From NCBI RefSeq assembly GCF_031180885.1, contig NZ_JAPSLK010000010.1, forward strand, positions 79,783 to 143,782: 64,000 bases of DNA. The letters are read 5' to 3'. Below, in pieces: positions 57,932 through 64,000 of this stretch. Both the position numbers and the translations under genes were made by a program. Within the stretch, counting starts at the first letter, position 1; each line of letters starts with the position of its first letter. This DNA is from Saccharothrix sp. (lineage in GTDB: Bacteria; Actinomycetota; Actinomycetes; Mycobacteriales; Pseudonocardiaceae). The notes beneath the pieces were generated by a model. The model saw nothing but the letters and a program-made list of their open reading frames with translations. It was not told the origin of the DNA and ran no database searches.

Positions 57932-58273
57932 TCAGTGGTATCCGCAGGCGGCGGCGTCGCCGGAGGCCATGTTGCGGGCGCCCCACTCGTTCAGCGGCTC
58001 CAGCGCGGCGTTCAGCGAGTGCCCCAGCGGCGTCAGCGAGTACTCGACCCGGGCGGGCACCTCGTCGAACTCCTCGCGGCGGACCAGGTTGTCCGCCTCC
58101 ATTTCCCGCAGGTGCTGGTAGAGCATTTTCTCGCTGATTCCCGGAATAAGTCGCCGCAATTGGCCGAATCGCTTGCTCTCGTCGGCGATGGTCGCGATTA
58201 TGAGTACTTTCCACTTGCCGGCGATGAGGTCCACCGCGGCGTCCAAACCGCAGACGTAACTCTTGGTCTTCAC
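57932..58273 (-). CDS. HxlR-family regulator
   Basis: This 113-residue winged-helix protein belongs to the HxlR/YodB family. It shows [20 protein letters not shown] with the conserved N-terminal cysteine (C9), then [20 protein letters not shown] and [12 protein letters not shown]. Members often sense electrophiles, quinones or oxidants through that cysteine. The start is GTG at 58273. Upstream, two GTAAG-type palindromes at 58294–58324 look like its operator. Related sequence precedes the SDR at 63179, suggesting that gene as a second target. Confidence 0.88.
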   Translation of the reverse strand: MKTKSYVCGLDAAVDLIAGKWKVLIIATIADESKRFGQLRRLIPGISEKMLYQHLREMEADNLVRREEFDEVPARVEYSLTPLGHSLNAALEPLNEWGARNMASGDAAACGYH

Positions 58274-58293
58274 GCTCGTCCCCCTGACGAATC

Positions 58294-58324
58294 GGTAAGT
58301 GCTTACCTTCCCGTAAGTACTTGC
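58294..58324. promoter_or_regulatory. Putative HxlR operator (two palindromes)
   Basis: GGTAAG-TG-CTTACC (58294–58307) is followed by GTAAG-TA-CTTGC (58313–58324, one mismatch). They lie 20–50 bases upstream of the HxlR start, where autoregulation is expected. The left half recurs as GGTAAGTACTAAC at 63070–63082. Confidence 0.55.
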
Positions 58325-58993
58325 CCCCACCTGAACACCGGATACTGTAACGAGCCGGCGGAACTTGGTGCGACGGTTGCTGCGGTGATGTCGAGGATGC
58401 CAGACGGAGGAGTCGATGAGTGGGGCCAACGCCAGATGTCGGCGGTCTTCCCCGCCGGGTCGCCTCTCTCGCGGGGATGACGTGGATCGGGCCCGCGCGG
58501 CCGACGAAGGCGCGAACTCCGTGCTGCGGACTTCCGTAGTGGCAATTCCGGTGCCGAGGCGGGATCGGGGACGCGGTCGGCGGCTCCGTGCCACCGATGG
58601 GCATCACTTCGGGTTTCACCCATTCGTGTCAATGAAGGCGGAACAGGTGGCTCAATGTGTCCGGGGATGCGGGATTCCTGCGGCGCGTAACCGCCCTGAT
58701 CGCCGGCGCGGACTCGCAGAATTGTCACACGTGGCACCGGAAGGTTTGTCGGAGAATTTTTCGAATCCGGGTGAGTGCACTTCGACCGGGCTGGGCTGAT
58801 TGTGCGCTCCGCCGGCGGTCGGTGACCGCCGACATTGACAGACGTGTGTCGCGACCGTAATGGCCTCATTTGGGGGCGTCGCCACGCCGCATATCCCGGA
58901 TCGGTCGCGTCGGTCCGGCGGGCGGGCGACCGCGAGGCCGCTCGGTGGTCGGACACGACTGCCGGAAGACCAATCGCAGGCTTGGGGGACAGG
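58325..58993. other. Long intergenic region, no gene seen
   Basis: About 670 bases separate HxlR from the SARP gene. Frames on both strands lack family resemblance. The region is somewhat richer in AT between 58600 and 58770 and must contain the SARP promoter. Nothing else is supported. Confidence 0.4.
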
Positions 58994-61264
58994 ATGCGGT
59001 TCCAGATGTTGGGCGCGCTGACGGTACTGGATCACGAGGGCCACTCGATTCCGCTGGGAGGCGTTCGGCAGCGCGCCACCCTCGGCCGGTTGCTGCTGCA
59101 GGCCAACCAAGTGGTGGCCACCAGCCAGCTGTTGCGGGCGCTGTGGCCCGGCGGTGACGCGCCGACTTCGGCGCGGAAAGTCCTGCAGAACGCGGTCTGG
59201 GGACTGCGGACCACCTTGTCCGCCCACGGGGGCGGGGAACACGCGACCGGCCTGGTGACGCAGCCGCCGGGCTACCTGCTCCGGCTCGACGTCGACCAGG
59301 TGGACCTGCACCGCTTCACGCGTCAGGCGGCCGAGGGCCAGGCGCTGCTCACGAGCGGTGACCCCGCCAGGGCGACGAAGGTGTTGCGCGAGGCGCTGTC
59401 GATGTGGCGCGGTCCGGTGCTGGCGGACCTGGTCGAGGCCGGCGTCACCTGGCCGGAGCTCACCGCGGTGCAGCACTCCCGGCTCGACGCCATGGAGAAC
59501 CTGGTCGAAGCCGAGTTGGCCTGCGGGCGGCACCACGCGGTGCTGGGCGCGCTGTACACCATGATGGAGACCGAGCCGCTGCGCGAGCGCTCGTGCGGCC
59601 AGCTCATGCTCGCGCTCTACCGCTGCGGGCGGCACGCCGACGCGCTCACCGCCTTCACCAGGACGCGAGCCGCGCTGGCCGATCTCGGCCTGGAGCCCGG
59701 CCACGGCTTGCGGGCGCTGCAGCAGGCCATCCTCACCCACGACCCGGCGCTCACCCCGGCTGAGCGGATCGAGGTGGTGTCGACCGAGGTGGAGCCGGTG
59801 ACGCCCGCCGCCGAACCGGTCCCGCCCGTGCCGCTCGCACTCGAACCGGTCCGCGTCGCGGTCGCGGACGAGCCCGCCGCGCCGGAACGCCCCAGCGGCG
59901 GGCTGGAACGGCGGACCGCCAGCGTGCTGCTGGTCCGGGCGCGCCCGCCGGTGGCGGACGGCGTCGTCGACGCCCGGCACGGCACCGACCACTTCACCAC
60001 CATCGCCGTCGACGTCCGCCGAGCCGCGCAGGCCGGGGGTGGCGTCGTCCTGGCGTCGATCGGCTCGGTCACCGCGGTGCTGTTCGACGTCCCGCACGGC
60101 GGCGGCCACGCCGAACGCGCGGTCCGCGCGGTGGCCGGGTTGGCCGATGTCCTGGGCGGCCGCGCCGGCCCCGGGGGCGGGCCCGAGATCACCGCCGCGA
60201 TCGTCACGGGCGAGGTCGCCGTCAGGCACCTGCGCTCCGGCGAGGCCGTGGTGGCCGCGGACGCGCTCGTCGAGCAGGCGCAGTGCCTGCTGGCCGACGT
60301 GCCGGCGGGCGACGTCCGGGTGTGCGGGCGGACGTTGTGGATGACCAGGTCGCTGTTCACGTACCGGGTCGCCGGCAACGGCGAGTCGGCCACCCTCGGC
60401 GACCCGCGGGCAGGCAGCGCCCTGACGTTCGCGGACCGCGAGCGGGAGATGGACCTCCTGGCCGGGATGTTCGACCGGGTCCGCCACCGCGCCCGCCCGC
60501 ACCTGGTGACCATCCTGGGCGACGAGGGCATCGGCAAGACGCACTTCCTGCTGGAGTTCGCACGGCGACTGGAAGTCGGTGACGAGGTCACCGTCCTGGT
60601 CGGACGGACGTCGGCGCGGGGCGGGGACGACCCGCTGGCCCTGCCCGGCCAGGTCGTCGGGGAGTACTGCGGCATCACGCCGGGGGACTCCCCGGTCGCG
60701 GTGTCGGACAAGCTGTCGTACGCGCTCGACCAACTGGTGGTCGACGACGACGAGTTCCGGTGGCTGCGTTACTGGTTGCGCCACTGCGTCGATCCGCGGC
60801 GCGACGGCGCCACCGGGTCGAACGTCGGCGAGGTGCTGCGGGCGTGGCGGCTGTTCGTGGAGGACATCGCGCTCACCAAGCCGGTGGTGGTGGCGGTGGA
60901 CGACCTGCACCTGTCCCACCCCGCCGTGCTGGACGCGGTGGAAGCCCTCGCCGAGACCGCTCGCACGGTGCCGCTGCTGGTGGTCGTCACCGCGCAGCCG
61001 TGCCTGCTGGACCGCAGACCGGCCTGGGGCGGTGGGAAGCGGCACGCCACGACCATCACCCTGGACCCGCTCCTCGCCGACGACCGGGGAGGGCGCGATC
61101 GAACCGCGCCGGGCGGTCAAGGCGTCGCGCCTCGTCACCTCGGCGCCCGTGGTCGCGCACGAGTCGGACCACCCGGCCCGGAAACCCGCGGTGGTGGTGG
61201 TCATCGTGCCCACCACCACCGTTCGTCCGCCCTGCCGGCCGGGCCGTTCACCGGCGGGTTCTGA
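58994..61264 (+). CDS. SARP regulator with cyclase-like domain and intact P-loop
   Basis: This 756-residue regulator has the same plan as the one at 6200: winged helix (1–95), BTAD (about 100–245), a degenerate cyclase-like domain, and an ATPase-like region. Here the Walker A motif GDEGIGKTHF is intact (K515). The ATG at 58994 follows GGGGGA and opens with MRFQMLGALTVLD; an upstream in-frame ATG at 58835 is unlikely. The last 60 residues are histidine/glycine/arginine-rich and unlike the paralog, while a neighbouring frame reads more naturally, so a late frameshift is possible. As a SARP at the right edge of the cluster it is a candidate pathway activator. Confidence 0.85.
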   Translation: MRFQMLGALTVLDHEGHSIPLGGVRQRATLGRLLLQANQVVATSQLLRALWPGGDAPTSARKVLQNAVWGLRTTLSAHGGGEHATGLVTQPPGYLLRLDVDQVDLHRFTRQAAEGQALLTSGDPARATKVLREALSMWRGPVLADLVEAGVTWPELTAVQHSRLDAMENLVEAELACGRHHAVLGALYTMMETEPLRERSCGQLMLALYRCGRHADALTAFTRTRAALADLGLEPGHGLRALQQAILTHDPALTPAERIEVVSTEVEPVTPAAEPVPPVPLALEPVRVAVADEPAAPERPSGGLERRTASVLLVRARPPVADGVVDARHGTDHFTTIAVDVRRAAQAGGGVVLASIGSVTAVLFDVPHGGGHAERAVRAVAGLADVLGGRAGPGGGPEITAAIVTGEVAVRHLRSGEAVVAADALVEQAQCLLADVPAGDVRVCGRTLWMTRSLFTYRVAGNGESATLGDPRAGSALTFADREREMDLLAGMFDRVRHRARPHLVTILGDEGIGKTHFLLEFARRLEVGDEVTVLVGRTSARGGDDPLALPGQVVGEYCGITPGDSPVAVSDKLSYALDQLVVDDDEFRWLRYWLRHCVDPRRDGATGSNVGEVLRAWRLFVEDIALTKPVVVAVDDLHLSHPAVLDAVEALAETARTVPLLVVVTAQPCLLDRRPAWGGGKRHATTITLDPLLADDRGGRDRTAPGGQGVAPRHLGARGRARVGPPGPETRGGGGHRAHHHRSSALPAGPFTGGF

Positions 61265-61483
61265 CGACAACGCTCCCGCGGCACCGCGCGGAGGAGTCTT
61301 CCCGAAACGCGCCCACCGTGCGACAAAAGCGCAGTCCGCGCGATTTCGCGCGGACGCCGTGACCAGTCGATGGGCAGGCCGTTACCGATTTCCGATCCGC
61401 CCGCGACCGTCGTTGACCGAACGGTGGGGAATCTTTTCGCCGCCATCTCGAAAGAGTGCGGCCGCGCTGCTTCACTGATGGTC

Positions 61484-62329
61484 ATGACGACCAACAAACC
61501 CATTTTGGTGCTGGGTGGAACGGGCAAGACCGGAAAGCGGGTTGTCGCGCGGCTCCGCGACCGCGGGTTCACCGCGCGCGCCGCGAGCCGCAACGGCGAG
61601 ACGACGTTCGACTGGCACGACGAGGGAACCTGGGGGGCGGCCCTCGACGGAGCCGGGGCCGTCTACATGGTCGACCTGGTCGACGAGCCGGTGGAGTGGG
61701 ACCCGGCGGTCTCGGTCCGCTCGTTCTGCGAGCAGGCCGTCGCCGCCGGTGTCGAGCGCCTGACCCTGCTCCAGGCCCGGACCGACGAGGAGGCGGGCGG
61801 CAAGTCGCTGACCGGCAGCGAGGACATCGTGCGCGCGTCCGGCCTCCAGTGGACCATCCTGAGACCGACGTGGTTCACGCAGAACTTCGACGAGGGCGTG
61901 TTGCTCGACGGCATCATGGCCGGTCACCTCCGGGTGCCCGCGGGCGACGGCCTGGAGCCGTTCGTCGACTGCGCCGACGTCGCCGACGTCGCCGTGGCGT
62001 CGCTGACCCGGGACGGGCACGCGGGCCGGCTCTACGAGCTGACCGGTCCCGAGGCGATCACCTTCGGCCAGGCGGTCGCGGAGATCGCCCGCGCCACCGG
62101 CCGCGAGATCCGCTACGAGGCCGTCACGCACGAGCAGTACGTCGACGACCTCGTCGCCGTCGGCACGCCGGGCGAGTACGCCGAGCTGCTGGCCGACCTG
62201 ATCGGCCAGATCCGCAAGGGCAAGAACGCCCACCTGTCCGACGGTGTGCAGCGCGCCCTGGGCCGCGAGCCGATCAGCTTCGCCGAGTACGCCGAGAACG
62301 CGGTCGCCGAGGGCGCCTGGCGGGTGTGA
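61484..62329 (+). CDS. NmrA-like NAD(P)-binding reductase
   Basis: The 281-residue protein is an atypical SDR of the NmrA/QOR2 type. It opens with PILVLGGTGKTGKRVVARL, followed by WTILRPTWFTQNF, VDCADVADVAVASL and GRLYELTGPEAITF. The catalytic Tyr-Lys pair of classical SDRs is absent, as is usual in this group. Members reduce quinones or act as redox sensors. The start could be the ATG at 61478 or 61484; the second gives the usual family N-terminus. No direct link to the alkaloid is visible. Confidence 0.82.
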   Translation: MTTNKPILVLGGTGKTGKRVVARLRDRGFTARAASRNGETTFDWHDEGTWGAALDGAGAVYMVDLVDEPVEWDPAVSVRSFCEQAVAAGVERLTLLQARTDEEAGGKSLTGSEDIVRASGLQWTILRPTWFTQNFDEGVLLDGIMAGHLRVPAGDGLEPFVDCADVADVAVASLTRDGHAGRLYELTGPEAITFGQAVAEIARATGREIRYEAVTHEQYVDDLVAVGTPGEYAELLADLIGQIRKGKNAHLSDGVQRALGREPISFAEYAENAVAEGAWRV

Positions 62330-62507
62330 GCCCGCCGCGCGCCCGTCCGACGTCCGTGACAGTCCATTGAGGACTGAACTGCGCGCGACCGCACCACCTT
62401 GCGGTGGCCGCGTCTTCCTCCGGTCGGGTATCGCTACAGTGGTCGCACAACCGGTCACCCGTCGTGTGTTCCACCTCCCGTTCCCCAGTGACCCATGAGG
62501 AGTGCAG

Positions 62508-62951
62508 ATGAACGAGCCCGGCGCCGAGCCGGTGACCGACAGCCCGTACGCGGGGGTCGCCCAGCACGTCGCGCGGTACCTCGCCAGCGACGGGCGCGAC
62601 GGCCACATGGCAGGGGGTGTCCCGAACCTCGTCCTGACGACGAGGGGGCGCAAGAGCGGCAAGCTCCGCAGGACCGCCGTGTTCTACACGAAGGACGGCG
62701 AGCGGTACGTCCTCATCGCCTCCCACATGAGCGGCGGCCCGAAGCACCCCGACTGGTACCTCAACCTGGTCGCCAACCCGGAGGTGCACGTCCAGGCCGG
62801 CTCGGACAAGTTCACCGCGCGTGCGCGCACGGCGGACGCGGGGGAGAAGCCGCGGCTGTGGGCGCTCATGACGAAGCTGTGGCCCGATTTCGACACCTAC
62901 CAGGCCACCGCGTCCAGGGAAATCCCGGTAGTGGTCCTGGAGCGCGTGTAG
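62508..62951 (+). CDS. Ddn-like (DUF385) deazaflavin-dependent protein
   Basis: The 147-residue protein belongs to the deazaflavin(F420)-dependent nitroreductase (Ddn) family, a split-barrel fold. It shows VLTTRGRKSGKLRRTAVFY and PDWYLNLVANPEVHVQ, the stretches that bind F420 in the family. Members reduce quinones or nitro compounds with F420H2, and some are only membrane-associated redox proteins. The ATG at 62508 follows GAGGAG; an in-frame GTG six bases earlier is less likely. A strong hairpin closes the gene. Confidence 0.87.
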   Translation: MNEPGAEPVTDSPYAGVAQHVARYLASDGRDGHMAGGVPNLVLTTRGRKSGKLRRTAVFYTKDGERYVLIASHMSGGPKHPDWYLNLVANPEVHVQAGSDKFTARARTADAGEKPRLWALMTKLWPDFDTYQATASREIPVVVLERV

Positions 62952-62971
62952 CGACCCGAGAAGAATGTCCG

Positions 62972-63005
62972 GCAGGGGCGGACGGCGGCTGCCGTCCGCC
63001 CCTGC
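62972..63005 (+). terminator. Hairpin terminator after the Ddn-like gene
   Basis: A perfect 15-bp stem (GCAGGGGCGGACGGC with its complement) with the loop GGCT lies 21 bases after the stop. Confidence 0.7.
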
Positions 63006-63068
63006 GGCGTTTCCGGCCGCTTTGCGACGACCGGTCCCGGAGTGTCGATCCGAGACCCACTGACCAAT

Positions 63069-63092
63069 TGGTAAGTACTAACTTTTTTACCA
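63069..63092. promoter_or_regulatory. Putative HxlR-type operator upstream of SDR 2
   Basis: TGGTAAGTACTAAC (63069–63082) continues into a T-run and TTACCA (63087–63092), so TGGTAA/TTACCA form an inverted repeat. The left part matches the palindromes before the HxlR gene (58294–58324). It is about 90 bp upstream of the SDR start. Confidence 0.5.
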
Positions 63093-63178
63093 GTGGTTGA
63101 TCGATTGTCCGCCATGTGTGATTGTTGCCGAAAGCGCGCGCATCATTCGCTCAGCGGAGCTGACAGGAGAATTCCGCC

Positions 63179-63940
63179 ATGTTCACTGGCAAGAAGGCCG
63201 TGGTCACCGGTGGCACCCACGGCATGGGTCTGGCCATCGTGAAGGCGCTGCTCGCGGGTGGTGCCGAAGTGGTGACGACCGGCTACAACGAGCGCAACGT
63301 CGAGGCGGCGCAGCGGGAACTGGGGCCGAAGGCGCACGTCGTGCGCTCAGACACCGCGGACCTGGCCGACATCGAGGTCCTGGGCAAGCTGGTCGAGGAG
63401 AAGTTGGGCACGGTCGACTACGTGCACATCAACGCCGGGTTCGCCGAGCTGGAACCGTTCGACTCGGTGACCGAGGCGAGCTTCGACAAGACCTTCGCGG
63501 TCAACACCAAGGGCGCGTTCTTCACCGTGCAGCGACTGCTGCCCTCGGTCTCCGACGGCGGCGCCGTGGTCTTCACGACCGCGGTCGCCGACGGCACGGG
63601 CACTCCCGGCATGGCGACGTTCTCCGGCGCGAAGGCGGCGGTGCGGGCGTTCGCGCAGGTGCTCGCGGCCGAACTGCTGCCCAGGCGCATCCGGGTCAAC
63701 GTGGTCAGCCCCGGGTTCATCAAGACCCCGACCATGGGCGTGGTCACCGCGAGCCCGGAGTACCGCGAGGAGTTCGAGACGGCGGGCGCGGCGCTGACCC
63801 CGCTCGGTCGCATCGGCACGCCGGAGGAGGTGGCGGAGGCATCGCTGTTCCTGGCGTTCGGCGCGACCTTCACCACCGGGATCGAGCTGCCGGTCGACGG
63901 CGGCATCGCCCAGGGCCTGGTCCCCCTCGGCGCCGAATGA
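63179..63940 (+). CDS. Short-chain dehydrogenase/reductase 2
   Basis: This classical SDR has 253 residues and is a close paralog of the one at 21525. It carries [21 protein letters not shown], the NAG motif in VHINAGFAE, and [24 protein letters not shown] replaces the usual YxxxK: the position of the catalytic Tyr is a Phe, with Lys kept. If this is read correctly the enzyme is a catalytically altered SDR. The ATG follows GACAGGAGAA. HxlR-like operator sequence precedes it and a 42-bp palindrome follows. Such SDRs under HxlR control often serve quinone or aldehyde detoxification. Confidence 0.85.
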   Translation: MFTGKKAVVTGGTHGMGLAIVKALLAGGAEVVTTGYNERNVEAAQRELGPKAHVVRSDTADLADIEVLGKLVEEKLGTVDYVHINAGFAELEPFDSVTEASFDKTFAVNTKGAFFTVQRLLPSVSDGGAVVFTTAVADGTGTPGMATFSGAKAAVRAFAQVLAAELLPRRIRVNVVSPGFIKTPTMGVVTASPEYREEFETAGAALTPLGRIGTPEEVAEASLFLAFGATFTTGIELPVDGGIAQGLVPLGAE

Positions 63941-63948
63941 GCGCTTCC

Positions 63949-63990
63949 GGGTCCTGGTGTTCGGCGGCCGGCCGCCGAACACCAGGACCC
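63949..63990. terminator. 42-bp perfect palindrome, terminator
   Basis: Two 21-base arms (GGGTCCTGGTGTTCGGCGGCC and its exact complement) meet with no spacer, eight bases after the SDR 2 stop. It can form a very stable hairpin and would act in both directions. Confidence 0.7.
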
Positions 63991-64000
63991 CGGGGCTCGG

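Noticed and set aside
58652..61270. Minus-strand ORF of 872 aa over the right SARP gene
   Set aside because: The plus strand encodes winged-helix, BTAD, cyclase-like and P-loop domains with a good ribosome-binding site; the minus frame has none.
1..64000. CRISPR array, tRNA/rRNA genes, insertion sequences, attachment sites
   Set aside because: None was recognised. The strong sequence repeats are those of homologous PKS modules, and no transposase or integrase frame was seen.

Overview
The window is about 64 kb of very GC-rich DNA with GTG starts, ATGA and TGATG gene overlaps, several SARP/AfsR-type regulators, an XRE–DUF397 pair and F420-type proteins. This points to a filamentous actinomycete, probably of the Pseudonocardiales (Saccharothrix/Actinosynnema/Lentzea-like). 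The genus is an inference from gene style, not from a marker gene.

Left edge (1–6.1 kb): two secreted plant-polysaccharide hydrolases, a GH74 xyloglucanase cut by the window edge and a GH16 lichenase. The lichenase has a perfect CebR/CelR-type box upstream. Between and beside them lie decayed genes: two MDR oxidoreductase remnants, two pieces of an AfsR-like regulator around a possible LysR tail, and a frameshifted membrane protein. Two orphan LacI-type palindromes also sit here.

Centre (6.2–57.4 kb): a modular polyketide alkaloid cluster. Its core is three collinear type I PKS proteins: loading plus modules 1–2, modules 3–4, and module 5 with a terminal thioester reductase. The loading module has a KSQ domain, every AT looks malonyl-specific, and there is no thioesterase. 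Modules 1–3 keep KR and DH. Module 4 has only dead relics of DH and KR. Module 5 has KR and a broken DH. Read collinearly this gives a C12 3-hydroxy-5-oxo-trienal. One or both of two class III aminotransferases could aminate the aldehyde, and the amine could close on C5 to a 2-heptatrienyl-4-hydroxy-piperideine (C12H17NO). The subunit layout matches the coelimycin (cpk) type of cluster.

Tailoring and supply genes form a plus-strand set at 14.4–25.1 kb: aminotransferase, P450, GMC oxidoreductase, group D flavin monooxygenase, Tat-exported FAD amine oxidase, SDR, NTF2-like protein, flavin reductase and an acetyl-type acyl-CoA carboxylase beta subunit. An imine reductase–MFS exporter–SARP set runs the other way at 6.2–10.8 kb. 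A second aminotransferase and NTF2-like protein diverge from the PKS operon. An LRV-repeat protein and an XRE–DUF397 pair sit inside the cluster and look unrelated to it.

Right edge (57.4–64 kb): an msrA remnant, a HxlR regulator, a second SARP-cyclase-ATPase regulator, an NmrA-like reductase, a Ddn-like protein and a second SDR paralogous to the one in the tailoring operon. The HxlR gene and the second SDR share GGTAAG-type palindromic sequence in their upstream regions. Hairpin terminators close most transcription units.
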